Source: Saprospiraceae bacterium (GTDB taxonomy: Bacteria; Bacteroidota; Bacteroidia; Chitinophagales; Saprospiraceae). Taken from it: 64,000 bases of DNA. Below, piece after piece: positions 25,991 to 35,413 of this stretch (positions are counted from its first letter, which is position 1; each line of letters starts with the position of its first letter). Under the pieces are notes generated by a model. The model saw nothing but the letters and a program-made list of their open reading frames with translations, had not been told where the DNA came from and made no database searches. The DNA is taken from assembly GCA_022841745.1 (NCBI GenBank), contig JALHQW010000016.1:62001-126000 (forward strand), read 5' to 3'. The position numbers were made by a program, and so were the translations under genes.

Positions 25991-26769
25991 TGTCCAGCAT
26001 CAAAACAATGGCCGAACTGGCCGCAGAAGGGCGCACCCCGGAGGTGCTTTTTTGGGTAGGCTGCGCAGGCAGCTTCGACGACCGTGCGCAGCGGGTGACG
26101 GTGGCATTCGCCAAACTGTTGCAACAGGCAGGTGTCGAGTTCGGCATTCTGGGCCAGGAGGAGGCCTGCACAGGTGACCCTGCCAGGCGGGCTGGCAACG
26201 AGTTCCTGTTCCAGATGCTGGCGCAGCAAAACGTGGCCGTGATGAACATGTACGAAGTGAAGCGCATAGTGACCGCTTGCCCGCACTGTTTCAATACCTT
26301 GAAAAATGAGTATCCGGCCTTGGGCGGCAATTACGAGGTGATGCACCACACCCAGTTTTTGCAGCAGCTATTGGCCGATGGCCGTTTGAAAATAGAGGGC
26401 GGCCAGTTCAAAGGGAAGAAAATCACCTACCACGACTCCTGCTACCTAGGTCGTGCAAATGGCGTGTATGAGGCCCCCCGTGCCGTCCTGCAAGCCCTCG
26501 ATGCCGACCTCGTGGAGATGAAACGCTGCCGCACCAATGGCCTCTGCTGTGGCGCTGGCGGTGCCCAGATGTGGAAGGAAGACGAACCCGGCGACAAGCG
26601 CATCAACATGGAGCGGACGGAGGAAGCATTGGCCACAGGTGCCGAAATCGTAGCGGTGAACTGCCCCTTCTGCATGACCATGATGAGCGACGGCGTGAAA
26701 GCCAAAGAGCAGCAGGAAAGGGTGATGGTGTATGATTTGGCGGAGTTGATATTGAATAATAGAGGGTGA
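25990..26769 (+). CDS. CCG-domain heterodisulfide-reductase-related Fe-S protein
   Basis: This 259-aa soluble protein has two cysteine-rich CCG modules of the HdrB/GlcF/LutA type. The first is VGCAGSFDDR ... CTGDPARRAGNEFLF ... CPHCFNTLKNEYP; the second is CYLGRANGVYEAPR ... GLCCGAGGAQMW ... NCPFCMTMM. It probably forms a non-cubane Fe-S catalytic or electron-transfer unit with the membrane protein encoded at 23041. The start ATG is embedded in a TATCCAGCATC-type repeat; MAELAAEG at codon 7 is an alternative start, and the residues between (SSIK) are repeat-encoded. A perfect hairpin terminator follows between this gene and the convergent kinase gene. Confidence 0.9.
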   Translation: MSSIKTMAELAAEGRTPEVLFWVGCAGSFDDRAQRVTVAFAKLLQQAGVEFGILGQEEACTGDPARRAGNEFLFQMLAQQNVAVMNMYEVKRIVTACPHCFNTLKNEYPALGGNYEVMHHTQFLQQLLADGRLKIEGGQFKGKKITYHDSCYLGRANGVYEAPRAVLQALDADLVEMKRCRTNGLCCGAGGAQMWKEDEPGDKRINMERTEEALATGAEIVAVNCPFCMTMMSDGVKAKEQQERVMVYDLAELILNNRG

Positions 26770-26778
26770 GAGAGTGAG

Positions 26779-26829
26779 AAAACTGAGAGGGTGAGAGACG
26801 TCACGAGCGCCTCTCACCCTCTCAGTTTT
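26779..26829. terminator. Perfect bidirectional terminator hairpin
   Basis: AAAACTGAGAGGGTGAGAG (26779-26797) is perfectly complementary to 26811-26829 across a 13-base loop. A- and T-runs lie on the outer sides, serving the convergent genes on both strands. The flanking GAGAGTGAG words extend the symmetry further. Confidence 0.85.
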
Positions 26830-26845
26830 TTCACCCTCTCACTCT

Positions 26846-27532
26846 CTAAACCGCAGCCCTAAAAACCCCCTTCGAATACGACCTCCGCATCAGTCCCACC
26901 ATTTTTTCATAAGCCGTCTTGTCGCTCCAAAAATCAACGCCCGTCACGTCAATGATGAGGATGGGAATCTCTGATTCCGATTTGAAATAGTTGAAATAGG
27001 CATCCTGCAAAGATTGCAGGTACTCAGCCTTAATGTTCTGCTCGAATTGACGTCCCCGCTTCTGAATATTGGCCGTGAGGTCGGGTACGGTGCGGTGCAG
27101 GTAAACTAGCAGGTCGGGCTTTGGGAAGGTAGCGTTCAGGGTATGGAACAAGCGTTGGAAAAGGCGGTACTCCTCGTCATTCAGGTTGTTCTTGGCAAAT
27201 AGCAGGGTTTTGATGAAAAAATAATCGGAAACCAAGAGTTGTGGAAAAAGCTCCCGTTGCGACAGCGATTCCTGCAACTGCTTGTGTCGCTCCGTCATGA
27301 AAAACAGCTCGACTGGGAAGGCATAGCGGTCAGGGTTTTTATAAAACTCAGGCAAAAAAGGATTGTCGGTGAACTGCTCCAAAACCAAGCGACAATTGTA
27401 CTCCTCCTCTAGCATCTTGCAGAGGGTGGTCTTGCCAGCGCCAATATTGCCTTCAATGGCGATAAAGCCATGCGGGAATGGGTTCATTTCTTCTCGTTGT
27501 CGGTATAATGCAGATATCGGTGCTTCCTTCAT
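26846..27532 (-). CDS. Deoxynucleoside kinase
   Basis: This cytosolic kinase of about 228 aa belongs to the dNK/dGK/dCK family, which phosphorylates deoxynucleosides for salvage. The P-loop is FIAIEGNIGAGKTTLC. The substrate-site E of LVLEQFTDNPFLPEFY, the SDYFF motif (DRS-like) and the lid arginines of IQKRGRQFEQNI are all present. I chose ATG 27532, 20 bases after the folK stop; ATG 27487, preceded by GAGAAGAA, is equally possible. An ATG at 27571 overlaps folK and is less likely. Adjacency to folK on the same strand is common in Bacteroidota and suggests a co-transcribed pair. Confidence 0.88.
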   Translation of the reverse strand: MKEAPISALYRQREEMNPFPHGFIAIEGNIGAGKTTLCKMLEEEYNCRLVLEQFTDNPFLPEFYKNPDRYAFPVELFFMTERHKQLQESLSQRELFPQLLVSDYFFIKTLLFAKNNLNDEEYRLFQRLFHTLNATFPKPDLLVYLHRTVPDLTANIQKRGRQFEQNIKAEYLQSLQDAYFNYFKSESEIPILIIDVTGVDFWSDKTAYEKMVGLMRRSYSKGVFRAAV

Positions 27533-27551
27533 AAAAGGGTCTGGTTTATAG

Positions 27552-28058
27552 TCAGTTCGCCTCGGTCTCATCTTCCAGCATGACTACGTCAAGGTCGTCC
27601 TCGCTGGCTTCATAGAGTTCTTCGATGGTTTTTTTAAAAATGGGATGCTGTTTGTTCGCTGCAATTTCGAGCATGGGCACCAGGGCGAAATTGCGCTCGT
27701 GCAAGTGGGGGTGCGGCAGCGTCAAGTCCTTGAGGTTCAATATTTTGGCATCATAAAATAGGATATCAATATCAATGGTGCGGGCATTCCACTTGTCCTC
27801 CCGCTGGCGCCCCAACTCTTTTTCGATGTTGAGGATGGCCTTCAACACTTCTTCAGGTTTCAAGTCAGTGGCCACTTCAAGGGCTTGGTTGAGGAAATCA
27901 GGCTGGTCGGGCTTGCCCCAAGGCTGCGTCTCGTAGAGGCTGCTTGCCTTCACCACCGTACCGATGCGCAGGCCGATGAGCCGCTTCGCTGAAGCGAGGT
28001 TTGCGTGGCGGTCGCCGAGGTTGCCGCCGAGGAGGAGATGGGTCTTGTGCTTGGACAT
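27552..28058 (-). CDS. folK: 2-amino-4-hydroxy-6-hydroxymethyldihydropteridine pyrophosphokinase
   Basis: This 168-aa HPPK transfers pyrophosphate from ATP to the pterin in folate synthesis. Signature features are LLLGGNLGDR at the N-terminus, SSLYETQPWGKPDQPDFLNQALEV, and the Mg/ATP block WNARTIDIDILFYD, then LPHPHLHERNFALVPMLEIA. Start is ATG 28058; upstream ATG 28100 adds residues unlike the family. A perfect TACATTTG -7-like box ends five bases upstream of the ATG, so the mRNA may be leaderless. The deoxynucleoside kinase gene follows directly. The acidic C-terminal tail (EDDLDVVMLEDETEAN) is longer than usual. Confidence 0.94.
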   Translation of the reverse strand: MSKHKTHLLLGGNLGDRHANLASAKRLIGLRIGTVVKASSLYETQPWGKPDQPDFLNQALEVATDLKPEEVLKAILNIEKELGRQREDKWNARTIDIDILFYDAKILNLKDLTLPHPHLHERNFALVPMLEIAANKQHPIFKKTIEELYEASEDDLDVVMLEDETEAN

Positions 28059-28335
28059 GGGGGCAAATGTAAAAATAGTTTGCAGATGGTAATTGGCCAA
28101 CGGCTAAAGCAATTGGGCGACTGCATTTTTCCAAATAATTGACCTATAATAATTTTTCGAAAAAACCTATCGGAGCAGCGTATAAATTCCTTTGTTTTAA
28201 ATAGCTCACGTCGCCAAGCTTTTAGGCATGGTTGGTAAGAGTTTATGTGGTTGATAAGGGTTGATAATCAACGGAATAAAACCCCATCAACCTTTACAAC
28301 CAAGCCCCTTCTCACTAAAAGGGCTGCTATTATTT

Positions 28336-31300
28336 TCAAATGCGTTCATCTATAGAATAAGGCGTAGACTGTTTTTCCCGCCACTCGTTCGGCGTCATCC
28401 CAAATTCCTGTTTGAACACCTTGCCGAAGTAGCTCAAGTCATTGAAGCCAGTATCAAAAGCAACAGAAGTAATGGTTGTTTCAGGATGCATGAGCAGCCC
28501 CTTGGCCTTGCTCAAGCGGATGGCCCGGATGAACTTAATAGCGGGTAGCCCCGTCACCGCTGACAACTTTCTGTGCAATTGCGAATGACTGATTCCGATT
28601 TCATGGCAAAGCCTTTCCACCGTAAAATCAAAGTCGTCGAGGTGTGCCTCCACTACTTTCCTGACTTTTTTGATAAAATAATCTTCGAGAACGTTTGCCT
28701 TGGGCTGGTCGGGTGACACGGGTTCGTGAATGCCCAGCCCTGCGACAGAAAGGTAGTGCCGCTGGAGGCTTACCCGAAGCTCCAATAATTTTTTGATGCG
28801 CAGCAGCAACTCTTCTTGGTGGAAGGGTTTGGCCATGTAGGCATCAGCCCCTTTCCCCAAGCCTTCCAGCCTGCTTCCCATGTCCGCTTTTGCTGTGAGC
28901 AAAATAATGGGGATATGGCTCGTCCGCTCGTCTTTTTTAAGGGTTTCACAGACTAGGTAGCCGTCCATGTTTGGCATCATCACATCTGCCACGACGAGGT
29001 CAGGAATGAGTTCAAGGGCAGTATTCACACATGCTTGCCCATCATGGGCAACAGCGAGTTGGTATTCGTTGGCAAGGCAGGCAGTGAGGTAGGCTATCAC
29101 GTCGGCATTGTCGTCGGCAATGAGTATCATGGGTTTTTCGGTGGCCGAAGTCTGGCTTTCGCTTGGGATTGGGGCTATATTTTTTTGGGTGTGAACGGCA
29201 GTGGGCGTTCCATCCATAGCTGTGTAGGGAGGCATGTCATTTTTGCTCCATTCAAGTTTCGCATTGTTCGTGATGGGCAGCACCACCCGGAAGGTGGTCC
29301 CGTGACTTGGGGTACTTTTCACGTTGATTTCACCGTCCATCAGTTTTACCAATTCCTTGGTCAAAGCCAGCCCGATACCCGTACCCTCGCCTTGTCGGGT
29401 AGCGGTATCATCCACTTGGTAGAAGCGGTCGAAGATGAACGGCAGTTTTTCCGCTGGGATACCGACGCCCGTGTCCTGTACGGTGAGCACCAAACTCGAC
29501 AAATCCTTTCTTACCGAAAAATAAACCTGCCCATCTTCTGTGGTGAACTTGATAGCATTCGACAACAGGTTCATAACCACTTGTTGCAGTCGCTCCGCAT
29601 CGAAGTCCATGACGATTTCATCATCATCGGCAAGAAAGTGGAGGTGGATACGCTTGCTTTCGGCCAAGGATTGCAAGCTCTCGGCAAGGTATTTCAGGAA
29701 AACCACCAAGTTGCCCCGCTGTTGGTGAAGCTCCAGTTTGCCGCTCTCCAATTTGGACATATCGAGCATCTGCCCGACGAGGCTCAGCAGGTTTTGCCCA
29801 TTCCGTTCAATCATTTGCAAGCCCTCGGAGTACCAATCTTTTGGGTTGGCCTTAATTTGTTTCACCATGCCCAAAATGATGGTGAGCGGCGTGCGGAACT
29901 CGTGGGTGATATTAGTGTAGAGCCTCGTTTTCACGGCGTCCAAATCCTTGAGGCGTTCGGCTTCCAGGTGCTCGATTTCCAACGCCGCCTGCATTTGCCA
30001 CTGCCTTTTTTTGTAAAAATAAAAGGCGTAGGCGGCAGCAGCGGCGAGCATCAAGTAGGCGAGGTACGCCCACCACGTTGCCCACCAGGGTACCAGGATG
30101 CGGAAACGCCATTCGAGCGGCTGCGCCGAATGGAAGCCGTCGCTGTTGAGCGCCTGCAACTGAAAAGTATAGTTGCCGGGGGGCAAGTGGGTGTAGCGCA
30201 GGAAGCGGCGGCTGGTTTCTGCCCAATCCTCGTCGAAGCCCACCAGGCGGTAACGGTAGCGTATCTTTTTTGGTTCGTAAAAAGCGAGGCTCGAAAACTC
30301 GAATTCAAGCACGTTTTGGCTGTGCGTGAGCCGCAAGGGCTGCCCCGAACGGAAGGAAACGCCCGCTGTCAATGGCTTTTCGTTGGCTGAAACAGCCAGC
30401 AGGTAGGGCTTGGGGAGTTCCCGGTTTTCAGTCAAACTGTCGGGGTGGAAAATGGCAAAGCCGTTTTTGTAGCCAACCAGTATTTCCCCGGTGGAGAGCA
30501 AGGTCAGGTTGGAAGACAGGTTGGAAACGGCGCCGACGTCGCTCATCAGTTGAAAGCCAGCCGCCTCGCCGAACAGCCGGAACATCTTCGCCCTTGGGTC
30601 GAAGACCTGCAAGCCGGCCTCCGTCACCGCCCAGATACGCCCCCGGCGGTCTTTTTTCAGGGCACGCATCAGGTTCCTTTGCCCGCCGCCGGGCGCATCA
30701 TAGCGCTCTACGATGCCTTTTTCCAAGTGCCGTGTGTCCACTTTCATCAAGCCGCCCACCCGGATGTCGGAAAGCCAGATATTGCCATCTTCGTCCTCTT
30801 CGTAGCCCCTTGGGTGATGGGAGGTCAGCCGCTCGCTGGGGCGGTAGGGAAAATGCAAGAGGCTGTCCGTCAATGGTTTGTAAATGGAAAAGCCGTTGCC
30901 GGAGAGCCAAAAATTTTCCCGACCGTCCATGAAAGCGAGGGGCGCTGCCCAGAATTTTTTCCCTGCCAGGGCATCCCGCCATGCGCCGGTTTTCAGGTCA
31001 ATTTCATAAAACCCGGCGAAGCGGCTGGTGAGCCAAACCCGCCCTTTGCGGTCTTGGAAAGGTTGACTGATTTGCTCTTTTGCGGAAATAATTTCCCGCA
31101 AAAGATGCAGGTCGAGGAGGCGGTTGTCCCGCAATTCGAAGATGCCGCCGTCGCCAGTTGCCAAAATCCGCCCGTCGTGCAGGCGAAGCAGCCATGCGGG
31201 AGCAGCACGGGTACCGGGGTATTTCGGAATCGTTTTGAAAGCCCGGTTTGCCCGGTCGTAATCGTAAATGAAATCGCTGAAAACGAAGGTCAGCCAGAGT

Positions 31301-32421
31301 TTTTTCCCGCCGGGTCCTTGTTCCAGGGCAGACCACAAAATTTCAGGTCTTCGGTTGGCATCCTGCTGGATGCGGTGGTTTTCGACGGTGTAGGTGGTGA
31401 AATCGTATCGCAAAAGCCCCCCGTGAGCGCCTGCCCAAATGTGTTTCGGAAGGGCTGTGCAATTCCTGGTTTCGCTCGAAATGGAGGGGTTGCGGAAAGC
31501 AGCCAACAGCGAGTCGCCATTCACGTCAATTACCACGATGCCCTCGTCGGTGAACCCCCAAATCGTGTTGGTCGAGCGGGGTTGGAAATTGCCGAGTTTC
31601 AGTTCGACCCCTGAAAAGCGAGGGTTTTTGACTTCCAGGTTCTTGAACTTGCCCGTGGGAATGTCATAAATAATGCCGCCATGCCGCCAGGTACTGCCGA
31701 GGAAAATCTTGTCTTTCGTGGGGAAAAGCGCCGTCAATATGAGGCTAACCTCGTGCCCGTCGGGCGGCTTGCGGTCAGTGAAAAAATAAGTGCCAGTTGC
31801 CTTGTTGAAACGGGCCAGTCCGGTGCCGGTCGCCAGCCAGAGGATGCTGTCCGTCGAGGCATCTTGGGCGATTTGGTAAATGCCGGTGAAGCTGCCCGGT
31901 TTTTTTTGTGTATTGGTAAAATAACGGAACTCCTTGTCGAAGCTGACTAGCCCCAGCCCTTGAACGCCGAACCATACTACCCCCTGTCGGTCTATAAAAA
32001 CGGCGGTGCATTCGCCGTCAGTAATGTTGGGTTTTCCTTTTTCATAAAAAACATGGTCGGTGAAAGTTTCCGTCCGCAGGTCGAGCAGGCTTGCCCCGGC
32101 TTGGGTCGCCAGCCAGAGCTGCTCTTTTTCCCGGTCCAAAAACAGGTCGTTGATTTGTCCGGCGTCGAGCGCCGAAAAGCCGCCATTTTTCGTGTGGGTG
32201 ATTTTTCGGAAAAACGTGCCGTCGAAACAAAACAGCCCCCGGTTGGTGGCGAGCCAAGCGAAGCCGTTTTTATCCTCCTCCATTCGGATGGTGTGCTCGA
32301 ATTCTGGGCTGTGGAAGGCAGTGGGTTGTGGGAGGAAAGCGGGATTTGCGGTGTCGAAGGTTTGTGCAGGCAAATAAACAGCAGCGGCAAGCAATGCCGT
32401 AGTAAACCATAATCTAACCAT
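28336..32421 (-). CDS. Hybrid two-component system (HTCS) regulator with propeller sensor
   Basis: This protein of about 1361 aa combines sensor, kinase, receiver and DNA-binding domains. A signal peptide (MVRLWFTTALLAAAVYLPAQ) precedes about 700 residues of two-component-regulator propeller repeats (GLFCFDGTFFRKITH, GLARFNKATGTYFFTD). A Y_Y_Y domain (YRYRLVGFDEDWAETSRRFLRYTHLPPGNYTFQLQALNSDG) precedes one membrane helix near 784-805. Next are HisKA with NITHEFRTP (about 838), HATPase (DTGVGIP, GTGIGLALTKELV), a receiver with VADVMMPNMDG (about 1097-1213), and a C-terminal AraC HTH (about 1257-1353). Such proteins sense periplasmic glycan fragments and activate nearby genes. The secreted esterase gene upstream on the same strand is a candidate target; this link is inference. 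Confidence 0.95.
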   Translation of the reverse strand: MVRLWFTTALLAAAVYLPAQTFDTANPAFLPQPTAFHSPEFEHTIRMEEDKNGFAWLATNRGLFCFDGTFFRKITHTKNGGFSALDAGQINDLFLDREKEQLWLATQAGASLLDLRTETFTDHVFYEKGKPNITDGECTAVFIDRQGVVWFGVQGLGLVSFDKEFRYFTNTQKKPGSFTGIYQIAQDASTDSILWLATGTGLARFNKATGTYFFTDRKPPDGHEVSLILTALFPTKDKIFLGSTWRHGGIIYDIPTGKFKNLEVKNPRFSGVELKLGNFQPRSTNTIWGFTDEGIVVIDVNGDSLLAAFRNPSISSETRNCTALPKHIWAGAHGGLLRYDFTTYTVENHRIQQDANRRPEILWSALEQGPGGKKLWLTFVFSDFIYDYDRANRAFKTIPKYPGTRAAPAWLLRLHDGRILATGDGGIFELRDNRLLDLHLLREIISAKEQISQPFQDRKGRVWLTSRFAGFYEIDLKTGAWRDALAGKKFWAAPLAFMDGRENFWLSGNGFSIYKPLTDSLLHFPYRPSERLTSHHPRGYEEDEDGNIWLSDIRVGGLMKVDTRHLEKGIVERYDAPGGGQRNLMRALKKDRRGRIWAVTEAGLQVFDPRAKMFRLFGEAAGFQLMSDVGAVSNLSSNLTLLSTGEILVGYKNGFAIFHPDSLTENRELPKPYLLAVSANEKPLTAGVSFRSGQPLRLTHSQNVLEFEFSSLAFYEPKKIRYRYRLVGFDEDWAETSRRFLRYTHLPPGNYTFQLQALNSDGFHSAQPLEWRFRILVPWWATWWAYLAYLMLAAAAAYAFYFYKKRQWQMQAALEIEHLEAERLKDLDAVKTRLYTNITHEFRTPLTIILGMVKQIKANPKDWYSEGLQMIERNGQNLLSLVGQMLDMSKLESGKLELHQQRGNLVVFLKYLAESLQSLAESKRIHLHFLADDDEIVMDFDAERLQQVVMNLLSNAIKFTTEDGQVYFSVRKDLSSLVLTVQDTGVGIPAEKLPFIFDRFYQVDDTATRQGEGTGIGLALTKELVKLMDGEINVKSTPSHGTTFRVVLPITNNAKLEWSKNDMPPYTAMDGTPTAVHTQKNIAPIPSESQTSATEKPMILIADDNADVIAYLTACLANEYQLAVAHDGQACVNTALELIPDLVVADVMMPNMDGYLVCETLKKDERTSHIPIILLTAKADMGSRLEGLGKGADAYMAKPFHQEELLLRIKKLLELRVSLQRHYLSVAGLGIHEPVSPDQPKANVLEDYFIKKVRKVVEAHLDDFDFTVERLCHEIGISHSQLHRKLSAVTGLPAIKFIRAIRLSKAKGLLMHPETTITSVAFDTGFNDLSYFGKVFKQEFGMTPNEWREKQSTPYSIDERI

Positions 32422-32611
32422 TGGGCAATGGGGCATCATGGTGGGTGGTTTTGAGGCAACAATTTAAGAGACCCCACTAACTGTCTCAATGACAAAAGTC
32501 AGCCCAAGGTGAATGACGGCAGTGTTTTTACGACCTCTCCGATACCGCAAAAACACCACCATCATTTTATAACCAATCAAACGGGTTTTGAACCGTGTCG
32601 AGGTTTTTCAA

Positions 32612-34483
32612 TTACCGACCCATCACCACCAAGCGTTCCGCCTCCACCACTGCCCCATTCCGGTACTTCAAAAAATAGACCCCGGCCGCCAATTCGCTCA
32701 CATCCAAATCCACAGGCAGGTAGCCCACTGGCAGTTCGCCCAAATCCATTTCCAGCACCATTCTGCCATTCGCATCAAATAGCGACAGGCTGCTCGCTGC
32801 TGCTTCGGTCACCGTCATTTGCACCTGCAGGTAATCGCTTGCAGGGTTCGGCGCCAACTTCAAGTTGCTGCCCGCATTTTTTCCAAAAGCCAACTGCGGC
32901 TTGTTCGACCCCGGCGGCGGGAACAGTGGGAAAGTGCCGCCGTTGCTCAAAGCGACCCAGGGGCGGAACGTGCCGTTGCCGACTAAGCCCGTGCCAAAGC
33001 CCACGGCAGTCCTGCCTTTCCAGAAGCCCATGTGCGCCTGGAAGGGGTCTAAAATGATGTCATTGTTGTTGGCTGGTGTCGGGCTGAGGACGAATGAACC
33101 GGCAGGCAAGCTGACGTAATCCGCTCCAAACTGGCCGTACAAAACATCGTCTGCCAATTTGGGTCCACCTACGACCACCACATCAATCGGCACGGGAATA
33201 TCGGGCCCACCCCGCACGGAAAGAAAGTCCACCATGTTGGAGTGCGAGCCTTCTTCCTTGCCTTTGTCGAAGATGGAGAAATCCAACGGGTACGGGTCAC
33301 TGGGGTCGAAGGTGCCTTTCAGCAGCACGATGTAGGTTTTCCCCGGCTCGAATTGCAGGGTAAAATGCCCATCGGGATGTGTTGACCAAGGGTCACGAAC
33401 GATGACCTGGAGATGGAGCGGTTCAATTGCTGGCACGTCCATAAAGGGCGTAGCGGTCTGGTAGGCGAAGACCTCCCGCATTGTTTCGCCGTTGCCGACC
33501 AGCTTCACTGTCTCGTGGTCGGCAGCGTGTATGAATTGGACACGGGCGGTGGTCACTGGATTGGGGTGTTGAAATTTTCTAAAAAATTTCCAAATCTCCA
33601 GCGAGGCGTTGATGTCCTCGTTTCTTTGCCCCAAAAAAGGCGGCACGAATGGCACGGAGGAGCCGGGCCAGGGATGACCGCCGCCCACGATTTCGTAGAG
33701 CAGCACTTCCGTACCGTCGTCGCAGTTGCCATAGGATTTAGTGGTGATGGTGGAATTGTCCGTCGTAACGAGGTCGGGTAATTGGGTGACCGCCGGGGCA
33801 GCGTCGCACCCATTGTGGTTGACCCAAAAAGCAATGCCGTCGGGGATGGACAAGTTGTAGGGCTGAATACCGCCAAAGGGAACGATAGGGTCAGCCGTCC
33901 CGTGGATTTCCATGAGTGGAATGGGGCGCCCCCCGTTAGAACAAGGCACGTCTGCTGGCATCATTCCCGAAACGGAAGCGAAGGCGGCAATCCGGTCGGA
34001 CAACTCGCAAGCCAGCCGGTAGCTCATTTGCCCACCGCTGGACAATCCGCAAGCGTACACCCGTGCCGGGTCAACCCGGTGCGAGAGACCAATTTTGTAA
34101 ATCATCCGGCTCAGGAATCCCACGTCGTCGTTGACCGACGTTGCTCCACCGCCTGTATTCCAAGCCACGTCAGTGGGAGAAAAAGGAGGCACGGCAGTTA
34201 CATCATATACCCAAAGTGCTTGAGGGTAAGCGACCAAAAAATGCGCTGCATCAGCGACCTCGTTCATCCGGGAAAAGTTAATCAAAAAGTCGTTGGTCTG
34301 CCCGGAGCCGTGCAAGGCGATAACAAGCGGCCAGCCTTCGCTGCCATCGTAGTCAGCGGGGACGTAGAGTTTGTAAGTGCGCAAGGAGTCACCGTGGGTG
34401 ACCTGCGCATCGAGGAGGGTTCCCTGGGCTTTCACACACCATGCGAAAGCGAGGAACAGGAGGAAGGGAGTGATTTTTTTCAT
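32612..34483 (-). CDS. Secreted PHB-depolymerase-like esterase with DUF4397 and T9SS C-terminus
   Basis: This 623-aa exported hydrolase starts with MKKITPFLLFLAFAWCVKAQ (start 34483; the ATG at 34564 adds an unrelated lead). The alpha/beta-hydrolase domain of the LpqC/polyhydroxybutyrate-depolymerase/feruloyl-esterase family contains LVIALHGSGQTNDF (oxyanion hole), YACGLSSGGQMSYRL (nucleophile Ser near 144), MEIHGTADPIVPFGG (Asp) and VGGGHPWPGS (His). Residues about 310-460 form a DUF4397-like beta domain (ARVQFIHAADHETVKLVGNG, FEPGKTYIVLLKGTFD). The T9SS type A signal is LKLAPNPASDYLQVQM to YFLKYRNGAVVEAERLVVMG. It would act on the surface or outside the cell on polyesters or acylated glycans. 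Confidence 0.92.
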   Translation of the reverse strand: MKKITPFLLFLAFAWCVKAQGTLLDAQVTHGDSLRTYKLYVPADYDGSEGWPLVIALHGSGQTNDFLINFSRMNEVADAAHFLVAYPQALWVYDVTAVPPFSPTDVAWNTGGGATSVNDDVGFLSRMIYKIGLSHRVDPARVYACGLSSGGQMSYRLACELSDRIAAFASVSGMMPADVPCSNGGRPIPLMEIHGTADPIVPFGGIQPYNLSIPDGIAFWVNHNGCDAAPAVTQLPDLVTTDNSTITTKSYGNCDDGTEVLLYEIVGGGHPWPGSSVPFVPPFLGQRNEDINASLEIWKFFRKFQHPNPVTTARVQFIHAADHETVKLVGNGETMREVFAYQTATPFMDVPAIEPLHLQVIVRDPWSTHPDGHFTLQFEPGKTYIVLLKGTFDPSDPYPLDFSIFDKGKEEGSHSNMVDFLSVRGGPDIPVPIDVVVVGGPKLADDVLYGQFGADYVSLPAGSFVLSPTPANNNDIILDPFQAHMGFWKGRTAVGFGTGLVGNGTFRPWVALSNGGTFPLFPPPGSNKPQLAFGKNAGSNLKLAPNPASDYLQVQMTVTEAAASSLSLFDANGRMVLEMDLGELPVGYLPVDLDVSELAAGVYFLKYRNGAVVEAERLVVMGR

Positions 34484-34720
34484 AATGCAAAAATTTGCGC
34501 CTGCTTCCATTCTGGAGAATATTGGCAGGCAGGGTGAACGGATGAGGTTTTCCTCATTCTTCAAGGTGAGATGTGAAAGGTTGGAACACGGTTTTTTCAG
34601 TAGGGAAAAGGCTTCTGGGCAACGGCGCTTTCCGCTGCCCGAGAACTACAAGCATTAAATTGGAGTTGCAGAATACGCAATACCATTGCCAACCGACATT
34701 GTGAAACCACTGCCGAGCCC

Positions 34721-35227
34721 CTAATACTGGATTTCCCCATTAAATTCATTGGAAAACATTATTGGATTAGTTCCAATGAGCACAAAACCTCCGGTGATGC
34801 TTCCCGATGCATCTTCAAAACGCCCAGTGCCTCCATTGATGTCGAACGTGAGGGGCCCGGTTTGTTCAAAATAGAGCAAGTCTCCGTTGGCAGCTTCAAA
34901 CGTTACTTCCCCATTAAAAATAGTAGTGGGCGGGGTAATACAGCTTGAAATGGAGCCGGTGATGTTGCCCATGTGCGTTGCATTGCCCTCAAGCGATTGA
35001 AGCAGGTTGAAGGTGGGGGCGCCCATGCCGTTGCACACTGCAGGGTTGGGGTTTGCTGAAAGAACGGTGGAGATAAACTCCGCATGAAATGGCACCGGGT
35101 GTTTTTTAAGGGCGAGGACTTCCGGATAAGCACCATTCTGCTCTTCGACAGTGATGTTGTCCTTTTGGCAGGCAGTGAGCGCCATCAACATGGCAAATAA
35201 CGGGATGAGGAAATTAAGATTTTTCAT
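34721..35227 (-). CDS. Hypothetical outer-membrane lipoprotein, beta-rich
   Basis: This 168-aa protein has a lipoprotein signal (MKNLNFLIPLFAMLMALTAC followed by QKDN), so it should be lipidated at Cys20. The mature part contains a run of short strands: AEFISTVLSANPNP, THMGNITGSISSCI, FNGEVTFEAANGDLLYFEQTGPLTFDINGGTGRFEDASGSITGGFVL. The GGTGRFEDASGSITGGF segment is common in small secreted beta-barrel proteins of Bacteroidota, reminiscent of the allene-oxide-cyclase/dirigent-like barrel family. No enzyme activity is inferred. A second, much smaller lipoprotein-like frame lies upstream on the same strand at 35414-35518. Confidence 0.8.
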   Translation of the reverse strand: MKNLNFLIPLFAMLMALTACQKDNITVEEQNGAYPEVLALKKHPVPFHAEFISTVLSANPNPAVCNGMGAPTFNLLQSLEGNATHMGNITGSISSCITPPTTIFNGEVTFEAANGDLLYFEQTGPLTFDINGGTGRFEDASGSITGGFVLIGTNPIMFSNEFNGEIQY

Positions 35228-35356
35228 GATGATGAAAAAATTGAACCTACTTCCATCCTGAAAGATGGGAGCAGATAAAGTGATAAAAGAATGTGTTTTA
35301 TCTCATTCTTCCCGGCGAGAAATGCGGTGCGAGGTAAAGGGCGAAGCCCACAAGCC

Positions 35357-35378
35357 GGGGCGGGCAGGCGCCCGCCCC
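35357..35378. terminator. GC-rich hairpin between lipoprotein genes
   Basis: GGGGCGGGC (35357-35365) pairs with GCCCGCCCC (35370-35378) across the loop AGGC. It lies after the small minus-strand lipoprotein frame. There is no U-tract, so termination is only a possibility. Confidence 0.5.
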
Positions 35379-35413
35379 TGACATGAATGGTAATTATGGT
35401 TCACCCTTGAAAA

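Noticed and set aside
29035-30390. 451-codon plus-strand frame opposite the HTCS gene
   Set aside because: The high-GC third positions of the real minus-strand gene keep this frame open; its translation shows no domain.
33782-34537. Long plus-strand open frame opposite the esterase
   Set aside because: It lies antisense within a clear esterase gene and has no family motif.
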